Shown: positions 34,111 through 45,327 of the stretch, one piece after another
Layout of the letters: each line of letters begins with the position of its first letter
Numbering within the stretch: position 1 is the first letter of the stretch
DNA from: Lepas anatifera
Lineage: Eukaryota > Arthropoda > Thecostraca > Lepadidae
DNA: 64,000 nucleotides
Assembly: GCA_034440635.1 (NCBI GenBank)
Contig: JAOTON010000333.1
Location: 558,001 to 622,000 of the forward strand
Direction: 5' to 3'
Program-made: the position numbers and the translations under genes
Notes under the pieces: model-generated
Database searches by the model: none
Told to the model about the DNA's origin: nothing
The model's input: the letters and a program-made list of their open reading frames with translations, nothing else

Positions 34111-36033
34111 AGCGCAAAGGCGGTCGTGTCGCCGGCAGTGTTTACGACAGGGCTGAGCGGGCGATGGTCGATAGGTATTCATATTACATGAGGCTTAATA
34201 TGGTGGCGATGTTATAACGTCACATGTGGTTTCCCTGCAAAACTGTGCGGTGTTCTCGTCGACATACGCCGCTTTAGGACATTACGCGGGAGTGGGGGCA
34301 TTCAGGGCCATTCACTGCATCCCATGATACCAGCTTGGAACTGTGGAAGGGAATTTGATCCCTCATTTCAGACTTTATTGGCGTGTTAAACAATTTCCTG
34401 TCTGATCTCCCTAAGGGCTCAACAAGGCTCAACAATTGCAAAAAGAAGTGAGGAAGCCGGAGAATATTTGACACCATGCTGCCTAGTAAATACCACGACT
34501 AACCTTTTGGCTTTGGGCTCTTTCTTGCCTTCTGCGCATACTAGTTGCAAAACATTAATTTTTCACATTACGGCTAATATTGGTATTTTTACGAGAATGA
34601 GAGGTCGGGCCCCCAGGCCTCTTAATTCCTTCTCAGATATCCCATGCCTTTGCCCAGATTAGTTAACTTGCAGAAGTAGGCCAGATAATATTAATGCTTA
34701 CTTCTGAATGCAATTTGTCATTTAAAACTTGTAATTTGCAATTTGTGGTGCTGAGAAATCTCCAGAACTTCATTATGCACTTTCGGGATGAGATTAACCA
34801 TCTTCTGTTTTGTTCCAAGACAAACAGTTTAATTTAGAACAAAACGTCTTTGGTCATAGATACTCTTCTGATGTACTATGATATGCCGCTAAATAACTTC
34901 AGCACAGCTATAAAGGATAAATATTGTTGCCTGATGATGCGCAATGTTTCTAGCGTTACCAGTAGCATCATAATTTAGAAATAATTCAGCTAGAAAACAT
35001 TAACCAAAATATCCAGCTTAATATCATTTTTAGAACCCGCACTCTACTTTTAACAAATTATTTGCCAGGAAATCCTTGAGAATTGCCATTTTTACCAAAA
35101 AATAAACAATAGGAACTAATTATTGGCGTGCCCTTAAGCCCACAAAATTAGCATGGATGTCATGTTCAGTGCTCAGCCAGCGTTCTTCAGTGCAAAAAGG
35201 CGTTATCGAATGGTCACTATGCCACAGCCAATAAACGCGTTATAACATCACGGGATGAAACGGAAGAACTCTTGCCAGTGAATGTGTTTTAAGTGTGATG
35301 TTTTACTTTGACCCCGATGTGATATGGATGTATGTTTGTTGCTATTGTGTTGCCTCTGGGAGCGGAACGAGTGGGATCATTGGCAAACGTGTCATTTTGC
35401 CATTTTAAATGCTGACAGATGACAGCTAACCAGGAGCTGCCCAGGAAAATGGACCATATTACCAGAACCGTTGGGTTATGTTACGATCAACAGATTTCCG
35501 TCTAGCACCGCTTACGCATGCACCTTTGGAGAAGGTATATCTGCTGTGTGCTGTGGGCTGTGTGCAGATAATGGAGGCAATCCCTCTGAAGTGGTAAAAT
35601 TGAAGGTGCAACACCAAGAGATATGCCGACCATGGATGATCCAGCGGTAGCCGTGGCAGAGGCCTTTGTTGACCCAGTAGTGTGATCGTTAGCCTCTCAA
35701 GCTGTTTTTGCCGTGCATAGCAAGATCTGTAGAATCGATTCAGTTTCGTAAGATGTCCACACCCCTTTGAATGTTATTTGGACCGTGAGATGGCGTGTTT
35801 TACCTTGTGCTTACTGTTGAAAATCCTTCTTCATTTTTTCGGGGAGGGATGTTTGCCCGAGAACTCATCCCGTATATTATATCTTCCCTGCTTTGTCCGT
35901 TGATGTCATGCCAATATACGTTGAAAACTTGTCAGGTCTTCATCAAACATATTGTTTATTTTTCAACTGCTGCTTGGATCTGCCATGCGTGCGCTTTTTA
36001 CATCCCAAACCGATCTTCCCAAGCCACCTTTAG

Positions 36034-36038
<5 letters not shown>
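34111..36038. other. no gene recognised downstream of Rx
   Basis: Mostly AT-rich, single-copy-looking sequence. I looked for an OAR-like exon downstream and did not see one. Confidence 0.4.
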
Positions 36039-36079
<41 letters not shown>

Positions 36080-36156
36080 GAGAGGGAGAGGGAGAGGGAG
36101 AGAGAGCGAGAGCGAGAGCGAGAGCGAGAGCGAGAGAGGAGAGAGAGAGAGAGAGA
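36039..36156. repeat. (GA)n microsatellite
   Basis: A purine tract of GA units with AGAGGG and GAGAGC variants in the middle. Capable of triplex formation. Frames of alternating R/E or S/L residues here are artefacts. Confidence 0.97.
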
Positions 36157-36529
36157 CACAAACGTGGTTTATTCTACTACTTATTCTGAGACTCTGCTTT
36201 TCATCAATTTCTGACAATATTATTCGGATGTTGTCCATTAAAAACTGCTATCTTATCCGAGGCTGTTTTCAGGTTAGATAGCGCAGATAGCTACATACAT
36301 TTAAAAACAATAATTTGTTCCAAAATTAAAACAACTGCCCCTTACACAACATATTTCGCGTATAGTTCAAACACATCGAATTCATCCCCCCTCCTATAAT
36401 CTGATCTCCGTCTATTCCCCTTCAATGAATTCATTCTCCAGATAAAGATACCGCCACCAATGATGCCTATTCATTGCAAAATGAGACGATGCTAAAGCCT
36501 CTGAGGGTCGTCATCCCGCCAGATTGCAT

Positions 36530-36900
36530 TATGCCCGGTCCGGGGCCGGGCGCGGATCCGGCATCTGACGTTACGAGTGGTTCGGTTCAATCAGACGCCA
36601 CGCTCCCGCCCAATAATATGGTAATCGTATTTGCACAGACTAACCGAGCAAAAAGAGCGCGGCAAATTGGATCCAATAAAATTTTCCGAACAACCACGAG
36701 TTGGGCGGGTGGCGCGCGCTCAGTCGTTAGCTCGCTATTTGGCGCGCCATTGGCGGCGCGGCTCCGCCGGCGCTGCCGCTGGCCACACATTAGCGCTGAC
36801 AACTTTTCCGTATCCACCAATGATGATGTGCCGTGAACGGCAGCGGTCGGCGAGGTTTTAGCTTTGACCGAAATTGCGTTAGCAGATGACGTCGAATTCA
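36530..36900. promoter_or_regulatory. candidate regulatory island 6, downstream of Rx
   Basis: A GC-rich island with CCCGCCCAATAATATGG, CCAATAAAATTTTCC, GGCGCGCCATTGGCGG, CATTAGCGCTGAC and, at the right edge, GATGACGTC. Inverted CCAAT boxes and homeodomain cores are present. No repeat partner. Either an enhancer or the promoter of an unseen transcript; function is inferred. Confidence 0.35.
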
Positions 36901-38394
36901 ATTATTAGATCGGAAAAGTTCTGTGCGGCAAACATATGAGATGTTTTGGCCACCATTGAATAAAGTCGTAATGTGTTTTCAAAGCGACGAAATTCTTACA
37001 AAGCTGCCCCATTCAGCTGACTGCGAGGGGACGCCCTATCGGAAAATAGATTGGCCCGGCTTGTAATTGCCGGTTAGTTGAGGTGAATACAGAAACACGC
37101 GACAAACGTTTCGGCGTGGGACGTGTTCAATGTTATCTGATGAATGTGCACCACCCTCCGTAACATTGTGGGAGACAAAAGAGAAAACTGAGACGGCGGC
37201 ATGGTCCTTGTTTGTGTCAGTTATTCATACGATGACAAATGTCATACAATTACTCGCTTTATGGCGATAGTAAGAAGACTGTAATACGTGGGTGGCAGGA
37301 CAATTTCATTGATGGGAGCGAATATCGGGCACGTTCGTGTCAGCAAACACATGCCGGCTAATTTTGATGGCCAAAAATACAATGACGTCATCAAATTGGT
37401 ACACTAGTCATCACCAAATTTCCCACAGAGTTATATTGTATGTAGCTCTGTGCAATTTCCCATCAAATTTGCAATAAGCAGTATTTATTTTATGACGCCA
37501 CTCTTGTTAATATTTCATCAAATACAAAGTGAAAATATTGTTGTCAATTGCTTCTCATGCCAGGCCATTAAAAGTGGAATCCGGCCTCAAATATTCCCAA
37601 GTATTTGAACAGGGTAGAATAAACCAAAGATTACAATTTTCATATGTTTACAAGGATTATGACGCCAATAATGATTTTAAACAATTAGGAATTATATTTT
37701 TGGGTCGTTTCGGATGGAGCTATCTATATCAATGTATATATATAGAAAATCAGTTGGGTAGTTCTCAAGTTGCGATGGAAGGGGAGGGGGGGACTAAAAA
37801 GACTACCTGTGAATAGAGCTCGGCATCTGATTTGAATTTTTGAGGTCTGATATTATATCAAATGACGAAAAAATCATGAAACATCACGAGGAAGCATGTG
37901 CTTTTTGTTATAAAAAGGCCGCTTGTATGCTGACAATGGTACAAGCGTGATCAATTAAGGAGAACAAGCATGGCACAAAAAGACACCACAGACTTATACC
38001 TGTGCATGTGCAACACCCATACAACTATTTGGCGGTCAGTTTCCGCAGCCCCCATGCCTCGAGTGAATATAAAAAATAATGAAATACAGACTGACCATCA
38101 CTAAAAATTACCAGTTCTCAGTCTGAACTGCTATTTCATATAAGTATAGTAAAACAGTCCCTAGTTTTTTTTAATCTCCGTTTCGCGAAAAAAGGCGGGT
38201 GTTAGTTATCTATGTACATACATACAATTTACATTATTATGTACATTATTCTTATGTACATTATTCCACCTCCCCCTGTCCCCTCCAGTGGATAGCGTGT
38301 CCTAGCATACTGAATGATGCCAGAATGGGGTCGAAAAATACAATCAACCCGTAAACGAATAGTGAGCTATTTCCTACAGATCCAACAGGTCAAA
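36901..38394. other. no gene recognised
   Basis: No supported feature. Short repeats of GTACATTAT at 38214-38265 are noted only. Confidence 0.4.
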
Positions 38395-38585
38395 AGCCTG
38401 ACTGCAGCGGGTGTGGATCTGCTGTTCAAGAAGCCTTTCCTAAGGCCTCCACCGGGCCAACAGGGATACTAACACACAGTCCGCGGTGGGTTGTAAACCC
38501 GCGTACCGTGCAGTGCCGACCTGCCTAAATCGTCAGTGCCGACCTGAAGCCCGTGATGTTAACCACTAGAATACACCGGCTGCAC
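38395..38585 (-). mobile_element. possible tRNA-derived SINE
   Basis: On the - strand: GTATTCTAGTGGTTAACATC (A-box-like), a duplicated AGGTCGGCACTGACG segment, CGCGGGTTTACAACCCACC (B-box-like), then a body with GGTGGAGGCCTTAGG. A single copy in this window; family unknown. Confidence 0.4.
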
Positions 38586-39644
38586 ATTGAAAACTTTAAG
38601 CCATGAATTTCTGGTATACACTATCAGTTAGAATCCAATTATACAGGTGCCGCATTATCTAAAATTAAAGCAGACAATACGATGAGGATATTGTGACTTA
38701 CTAAAAGGATAACAAAAACGCGCATTCGAAGTGTGTCGATTTCTCAATCACTCTGAAATCTGAATTGAAAAAAGAAAATATTTTCATACCGCACTTTTAG
38801 TAACAGATCCTGACTTTCATTCATGGGGAGGGGGAAAGGGAAGCAGGAGGCTCAAGTTGAGCGTTTAATCGCGTAAGGAATATTCACGAGAATTATTTTC
38901 ATTCTGAGGCCTTTTGGCCCCATAATCTTTGGAAGGTGGTTATACGGGCACTAACCTGTACTATCGCATCACTGTATAATACATTTTCACGTGAATAAAT
39001 TGTTTGTGCTATCTTCGTAGGGAGCACTAGATAAATATAAATTACGTTTATACGAGTATATGTTAAGGCCGTAACACAAACACACATACATATTACATGG
39101 CAATTGAATATCTGGCTGTCTCAGAGTAGAGGTCCCCAAAAGCTACGAGGCCCACCTCAGGACCAGGGATAGGAGGCCCTCTTCGATCCTGGTCTTCATG
39201 GAAAGAAATCCCTGAGGACGTCCGTGGGCTCAACCCAATCGCACATTTACCTGGAATAAACCTCCTACTATGTGATAACTATGGGCACATACAAATTTTG
39301 GGCGAGGGGCGATTGAGACCCTAGGCCCCACGTATCTGCCAATATCCACTTTCACTCTTCGCAGAATTCCGGCACTGAAACCAAACCAAAACTGTGTCTA
39401 CGCCTAACATCGATATCAAATGAATATCCAGCATTAAAAACGGAACATGAGGCGACAATTTGGCCACTTCACAGAAACCATTGGACGCTCTGTGTGAAAG
39501 CGCTGAAACATGCGTTTTTATGAAAATTGAATATGTCTTGACTCCAGAACAAACACTGATTTCTAAAGAAAATATACATACCATAAGTAAAAACATAGAA
39601 TTTAGGACCACACCGAAAAACGCGGATTCACGTCAGCTAACAGT
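38586..39644. other. no gene recognised
   Basis: Nothing assignable on either strand. Confidence 0.4.
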
Positions 39645-39800
39645 GGAAAACGGACATGCGGTCCGGGGTACCGCGGTTACCGTGATACGGCGCGGTTACC
39701 TTTGCGGTTCTTTGTAGTCAGTGCATTGCGGTACATTTTAGGCGCTATAGGCTCACCATGCTATGCGGCGCGGTATACCAACAGTAGATGTTTGACGGTA
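39645..39800. repeat. GCGGTTACC / GGTACCGCGG repeat cluster
   Basis: Short units in both orientations (GGGGTACCGCGGTTACC, GATACGGCGCGGTTACC, GCATTGCGGTACATTTTAG, GCGGCGCGGTATACC) cluster over about 150 bp. Probably the remains of a small foldback element. Ends not defined. Confidence 0.45.
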
Positions 39801-39837
39801 CAGTATACTACCTCGGGCCGGAAAAATGTCCGTTTAA

Positions 39838-41027
39838 CCTATTTCCGTCGGCTCCCGGCTACCCCTATTTCCGGCAGGGGCAATATCGCCCCCTAAGATC
39901 TCGTAATCTAACCGGCCGATTTTGAAAATTCAAAGTGCTATAGATTCCCCTGACGCTAAACTTTATTTTGAAAAAGAAAATTTCAAAATTTTGATTTTTA
40001 AGGAGAAAGTCGTGCAAATATACAATTTTTGTGTATTTTTAGATTTTCCATAACCCTTGTCTCTGTTGTACGATTTTCACAAACTAGTTCAGATTTACAA
40101 ATAATTGACCCAAAATTGTCATATACTCGAGTTACGCAAAAATTCGAAATTCAATGGCAGTTCCAGGACCAGGACTATGAGGGGAAATATATACAACCTA
40201 AAAGTTTTGTTACGCGGATTAGAAGCCGTGATATACTGCTTGGCATCTTTGACACATAAATAAATGAAAAACTCATCAGGGGCAGATGCAGTGGGATCAA
40301 ATACATCCCAACAATATGCGAGTGGTATGCATGAGTATATTAGTCCCTCGACTAGTTGAAATTTATTTCTGATAATTTTTACCCTCCCATGGCAGCTCTG
40401 GGAAAGGGGGTGACATAGGCGGATCAAGGACTCTCGTCGTGGGGGCGGGTGGGGGTGATTGGAAACACATTTTTAATATACAACGATATTGAGTCGAGGC
40501 GGTGATACTGGCTGGGAATATGCATTTTGAAAATGTGTAGTGACTGGACACGCCTCTGGTAATCTAGAATTTGGTTATAACTATTTTGAATTTTCATATA
40601 CCCAATTGTATTCGCCCTGGCACGGCTGTAAGCAGTCTTCTCACTTACTAACGTTTAGTCCTTCTTGATAACATTCCCCCATTTTGAACTGCTGTAACCG
40701 CCCCTGATGAACACAAATAGTGACAATTGTGAATGCACTATCATCTCACATAAAAATGATATAATAAAACCATATAACTGGTATCAGGATCAGCAGAGAC
40801 GGCTTCCTTTTACAAAGAACCCATCGCATACGATAATACTTGGTTTGTGGATAGAACCTCCCAAAACCCAGCCATAGCTCCGCCCTGGTAAATATATAAT
40901 ATTGACAATTTCAGAAAACCTGCCTGTACTAGTTTTAGGAAAAGTCGAAGTTTCAAAGTTCTATCGCAAGCCGTTTCGAGATATTTTGAAAAACCTTAGG
41001 GGCAATATTACCCCTGCCGAAATAGGG
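39838..41027 (+). mobile_element. TTAA-flanked element without AGGTCA arrays (E5)
   Basis: TTAA at 39834-39837 and 41028-41031. Left end CCTATTTCCGTCGGC with a second CCCCTATTTCCGGCAGGGG copy about 24 bp inside. Right end TTACCCCTGCCGAAATAGGG. The CCCTATTTC.GGCAGGGG inverted repeats extend into GCAATATCGCCCCCTAAG versus CCTTAGGGGCAATATTACCC. The interior is AT-rich and unlike E1. A G-rich hAT-like fragment sits at about 40415-40560. Confidence 0.82.
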
Positions 41028-41031
41028 TTAA

Positions 41032-41374
41032 GTTTAGCACATCAGCGTCCTTTTTGCGAAAATAAAACCCCCTGGTAGCAGCCAAAACCATGCAGCATAG
41101 TTTTTTTCAGAGCAGTATACCTTCTGCATTGTCTGCACTTTGCACTGAGCTGCGGTGCAATTTAGCCCGAGGCGCAAAAGGGTTCGTCCCCAACAGCTGG
41201 TTGCAAATCAAGCACTCTCAACCATTTCAACCTACTCTGACATAGGTGAATACTTGAAAGTGATTTTCTGGGCTTGGCGATACACCAACTGCGCAGTTCA
41301 TCGTCAACTGTTTCTCTGTCGAAAGGGATACCGGGGGATCAGGTAACAATCTGCTCAGAGAACTCTCCTGAACT
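41032..41374. other. no gene recognised
   Basis: No supported feature between E5 and the SINE at 41375. Confidence 0.4.
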
Positions 41375-41582
41375 TATTTTATTTTATTTTTTTATTAGGG
41401 CCACTCCCAACAGGCACACTTGCCCAATTGCAGGCAGTATTGGCGTGGGTGTTTAAGGATCCTCTCCACCGGGTCAGATCGGATACGGAAGGCGGTTTCC
41501 CGCCGTGGGGATTGAACCCACGTTGATACATGCTATCCGATCCGTACACTGGCAACGAAGCCACTAGGCCACCCTAGCCTCG
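41375..41582 (-). mobile_element. tRNA-derived SINE, family S1 (reverse copy)
   Basis: On the - strand: GGTGGCCTAGTGGCTTCG (A box), GTGGGTTCAATCCCCACG (B box), GGGAAACCGCC, CACGCCAATACTGCC and a tail CCTAATAAAAAAATAAAATA. The best preserved promoter boxes of the three S1 copies. Confidence 0.88.
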
Positions 41583-41689
41583 TGGTTAACTTCAACCCAA
41601 CGCGCGGTAACCGAGAGCGCTGCCGTTACACGGCCTCACATCACACTGTGAAAATGGTCCCATTTGCTTATGGTCCGATTTGCTCGTGT

Positions 41690-41985
41690 GCTTACACCCT
41701 CGACCAAGTGTCTCTGGACAAATCTTATGTCGACTTCACAAAGAAACGGCCTCTGTTCACTTTTAGGACCAATTTCTGCCCCAATTTCTTCTCCTGCTGG
41801 GAGAGGATTGTGATAAATACATAATATTCTACATGGGGGAGGCACACGTTTAGGGAATAAGATATTTGCGGGTACCAGAAGCAAAGTTTTACAGGTGCTT
41901 CCTACCAAGCTTTCTTTCACCAAGATGACATAGGAATTGCTATTTGTGGTTTGGACTCAACCTTGCTTTAGTGCACAATCTAGAA
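41690..41985. repeat. dispersed repeat, copy 2 of the 1360-1720 family
   Basis: Matches 1360-1720 in order (AACGGCCTCTG, GTGATAAATACATAATATTC, TTTACAGGTGCTTCCTACC, CAAGATGACATAGGAATT). Unclassified. Confidence 0.55.
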
Positions 41986-42024
41986 GAACCTTGAGAGGAT
42001 GAATAATTTGTTTTAGTCTTAACA

Positions 42025-42860
42025 TGCGCATTGACGGGGGTCTGACCCACCTTCGCTTTGACGGGGGGGCGGGTACCCGCCCCTCCCCTAAGATCTCGAG
42101 AACCACGGTAGGTAGCGAAAAACGGTAAACAGCGTTGGGTTTCCCATCCACTTCTTCATCGAAAATATTTGAACCATTTTTTGTCAGGTCACATTTAAGG
42201 TCACGAGAGGTCGAAACATGCCGTCAAAGGGATAACCTGTAAATTAAGTTTTTTCGGCCATAACATCTGAACAAAAAGATAGAGCAAAACGACTTAAACT
42301 ATATGAATCCTCGCGGCAAGCCGAATCGAATGATACATAATTTGACCTTGCTAGGTCAAATCAAGGATTTGACCTGAGCTGAGGTCAGATCAAGGTCAAA
42401 TTATATAAAATGCATATCATTAGAACTGCAAAGACAAGGCAAGTCTAATGCAGCTAAAATAAACACTCTATCACCATCCGTTACTGATTTATTCAATAAA
42501 AACCGTTTTCCTATGTATTTCAAATGGAGAGGTCATGCCTTGTACCTGACCTTAGGTCATCGATATAAAAAATACCAGAATATATTTTAGAGAATTCGGT
42601 GAGCTCATTATGTGATATGAGTTTCAATCCGGTAAGTTCACCCTGTTCCGACTTATGCTACCTTAAACTTTTTTTGGGGCAGGTCACTTGACCTGTACTG
42701 GTGACCTGACCTGAGATAACCTAACCTTAAAATTTTCACAGAAGTTGTAAAAATGATGAGGAAGAGGTATAACAAGTACGGCGGCGCTACGCGCTGCCGT
42801 TTTTCTCCTCTCTCCGAAAAACCCGCGGGGGGCGGGTACCCGCCCCCTTCAATGCGCGTG
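42025..42860 (+). mobile_element. full-length TTAA-flanked AGGTCA element (E6)
   Basis: TTAA at 42021-42024 and 42861-42864. Ends CATGCGCATTGACGGGGG and CCCCCTTCAATGCGCGTG are inverted repeats with an inner GGCGGGTACCCGCCCC palindrome at both ends. The interior has AGGTCACATTTAAGGTCACG, TTGACCTTGCTAGGTCAAAT, GACTTGACCTGTACTGG-like sites and the conserved GGCGGCGCTACGCGCTGCC block. Related inside to E1/E2/E7, different at the ends. Confidence 0.87.
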
Positions 42861-42864
42861 TTAA

Positions 42865-43508
42865 AATAAATTTTAAAGTTGGTTCAAGTACAAACATCCT
42901 GTCTTTTTATGACGGCTTCCCAAGACCAGGTGTGTTCCCAGTGCTGCAGGCCTGAATACAGTAGGCCTTGGCAGTGTCGTAGACACTGGCAGTCGCCTAG
43001 TCCAATCAGGGTTGCAGACTCCTCTTCGACTATTTGACCGCCCTCTCCAGAAAGTGGTGCCTCTCTGGCAAAATGCCACATTAGCTTGCTCCCTTTGACC
43101 AGGGGCGTCCCCATCGAAATTTTACTGGGAAGGGGGAGTCGGACTGACAATGACGCGGGATGGGGGTGAAGTGGCAAAATCTGATAATTTTGGCTGTATA
43201 TGAAACACTAACGAAGACGGACTTCACTGACACATTTATGCAGATTCATGAAGGTAATAGGGAGAAAATACAAACAATTCAGTCGATGTTCCATATTTTT
43301 AGGGGACATTCCCCTTATTCGTGAGTAGAGGGGAACGCGCCCCTCCCCCGCTTTCAACGCCCATTTCTATAACATTTTCAAATACACACTCTCTGAACAA
43401 AAAATTGCCATTGGAAAGACACTCCGCTAAAAGTTTGGACGACACATTTTACTGAAATGCTTTATGCCTAGACAAGTACCTTCAACATATATGTGTGTGT
43501 CTTAGTGT

Positions 43509-43510
<2 letters not shown>
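42865..43510. other. no gene recognised
   Basis: No supported gene. G/C runs at 43100-43140 and 43300-43350 may be decayed element ends (the latter like AGGGGAACGCGCCCCTCCCC). Confidence 0.4.

Positions 43511-43571
<61 letters not shown>
43511..43571. repeat. (TA)n microsatellite
   Basis: About 60 bp of TA, directly followed by a GGGGCGTAGG-type element end. Confidence 0.95.
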
Positions 43572-43572
<1 letters not shown>

Positions 43573-43665
43573 AGGGGCGTAGGGACGGTTTGAAAAGTGG
43601 GGGCCAGCTTTAGAAGGGGCCCACCTCAAGGGGGCCCCAGTCCACGGGGGCCTATAATTTTAAAA
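43572..43665 (+). mobile_element. left-type end of the GCGTAGGAACCGG element family
   Basis: CAAGGGGCGTAGGGACGG, then GTGGGGGCCAGC and GGGGCCCACCTC, resembles the reverse complement of the right ends at 44640-44752 and 49618-49752 (GGTTCCTACGCCTATG). 43666-44234 is AT-rich with nothing recognised. Confidence 0.5.
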
Positions 43666-44234
43666 ATTTTAGATAGCTCGTTTAGTGTAATAAGGCATGC
43701 ATGCACACAAGGATGTCAATATATGGAAAATCGAGAATTTAAATTTTTCCCTATGATTTCGGGTTGTACCTATTATGATGTAATAAATCATAGTAAAACG
43801 CAAAAAAAACATTTTTTGGTTTTTTACATAGACTCTTTTCAAATACGAAATACATTTTTAAGCTTTTATGGAGGATTTCAATCATTTTTTACCACGAGCG
43901 CGTTTTTATTATATTTACAGATGTTTAGGCCCTTTTCATTACATTTACAAAATTAAGAACTGCTTAGAAAACCACAGACAATGCTTTGATACCAAATAGC
44001 CTCACTTCGCTATGCCTAATCAACTTGTATTTGCTTATTTAATGACGAAAATGGGAACATTTATGTAGGTTATTACGGATCTATTCTTTCCATCATTAGA
44101 GATTGATTTAGGTAAAGGCTGATCACAATAAATACGCCTAGCTATATTTCGATGCCTAAAATGCAGAGTTCCAGCATGACTGCAGGTGCAATGTTGGTAC
44201 TTGATGGTCAGCTTTGTGATGCCGAGGAGGTGTG

Positions 44235-44400
44235 GGCATGGTGTTATAGTGGTTAGCAACCCTGCTTTCCACGCGACCAACTCGGGTTTAAGGCACGGCA
44301 GATTCCTTGTGCAAGGAGCAATTTGGCTCCCAAGAAACCCCTCCAACGGGGAAAGAGTTGGCGACGCCATATAACCCTGGCATTGAAAGACGTCGCGCCT
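44235..44400 (+). mobile_element. tRNA-derived SINE, family S3 (+ strand copy)
   Basis: TGTTATAGTGGTTAGCAACC (A-box region), CAACTCGGGTTTAAGGC (B-box region), CTTGTGCAAGGAGCAATTTG, and GAGTTGGCGACGCCATATAAC then GACGTCGCGCC. Same order as 27592-27768 on the opposite strand. Confidence 0.8.
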
Positions 44401-44632
44401 TTCGATGGCTCAGGAACGAGTGTTGCTCGGCATTTAGTGCAGGGACCGTGTCCGATTCATATTTTGTGTTCGGATTGATATGGAATGGAGTTTGATTGGG
44501 CCCAGTTCTCGGAACTCATTTGGAAACACTCGGGTAGTAGGTTCCTTGGCTTTGTTTCGAAACGCTCCTCCTCCAGGGGCTTGCAGGCAGCGAACTACCG
44601 AACTTGAACGTTCCCAGACAAGCTATCGGGGC

Positions 44633-44752
44633 CGTTTGGGTTTCTTGCTCTATATTACAGATGCTGATATTTGTATATTCGTTGCGGGGGCCCACCTCAA
44701 AAGGGGGGCAGTATCTCCCTGACCCCCGGTCGCTATGCCTATGCCACCCAGG
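44633..44752 (+). repeat. direct repeat, left flank of the minisatellite complex
   Basis: AGCTATCGGGGCCGTTTGGG, TATTACAGATGCTGATATT, GTTGCGGGGGCCCACCTC and GGTCGCTATGCCTATG are repeated in the same order at 49618-49752. The two copies bracket the whole 44.8-49.6 kb complex. Confidence 0.75.
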
Positions 44753-44759
44753 GGCCGCC

Positions 44760-45319
44760 AAATTATCTCGGAGGGCCCCAAAGTCCAGACCATGGCTCAG
44801 GAACCCAGATCAGTCAGCTCAAGGGCCCAGACCAGTGCATTAGCTTCGGGACCAGCTTACCAAGGGACCCTACATAAGCACAGCACCCCTAGAAGCTCAT
44901 CACAGGGTAGCTCCAGATTCGCACAGGGTGCCAGACTAGCTTAGGGGCCCGGTTCAGCTCGGAGGTCCCCAGGTCGACATATGTAGGGTCTCAAAACAGC
45001 TCAAGGGACTTGTTCAAGCCCACGGATCCCAGCTTAGCTCAATGATGCTAGAACAGTTCAGAGGCCCCAGACCAGCTCAGGGCTCTTGTTCAGTACATGC
45101 CAGCTCAGCTCAGGGGCCCAGATCGGCTGATATAGCGTCCCCTCTCATACCAGCTCAGGGGCTCCATTCAAGCTCACGGCCCCAGCTTAGCCCAGGGACC
45201 CTAGAAGAGTTCAGTGCCCCCCATACCGGATCAGAGGCCCCAGTTAAGCACAGCTGTACCCAGATTAGCTCAGGGCCCCAGCTAGGCTTAGGGGGTCCCA
45301 GGGTGGCTGATGTAGAGTC
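44760..45319 (+). repeat. AGCTCAGGGGCCCAG minisatellite, left part
   Basis: Degenerate units of about 25-35 bp of the type CCCAGACCAGCTCAGGGG. The same units resume at 49008 after the inserted element, so the array was once continuous. Confidence 0.75.
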
Positions 45320-45327
45320 TCAGAACA

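Noticed and set aside
33634..34191. 185-codon frame overlapping the last Rx exon in another phase
   Set aside because: Alanine-rich product of GC-rich sequence in a shifted frame. The Rx frame with VWFQNRRAKW and matching acceptor phase explains the coding signal.
44735..44944. Repeated GGGCCC units considered as a CRISPR-like array
   Set aside because: Units are degenerate, without constant repeat and variable spacer structure, and the sequence is eukaryotic.
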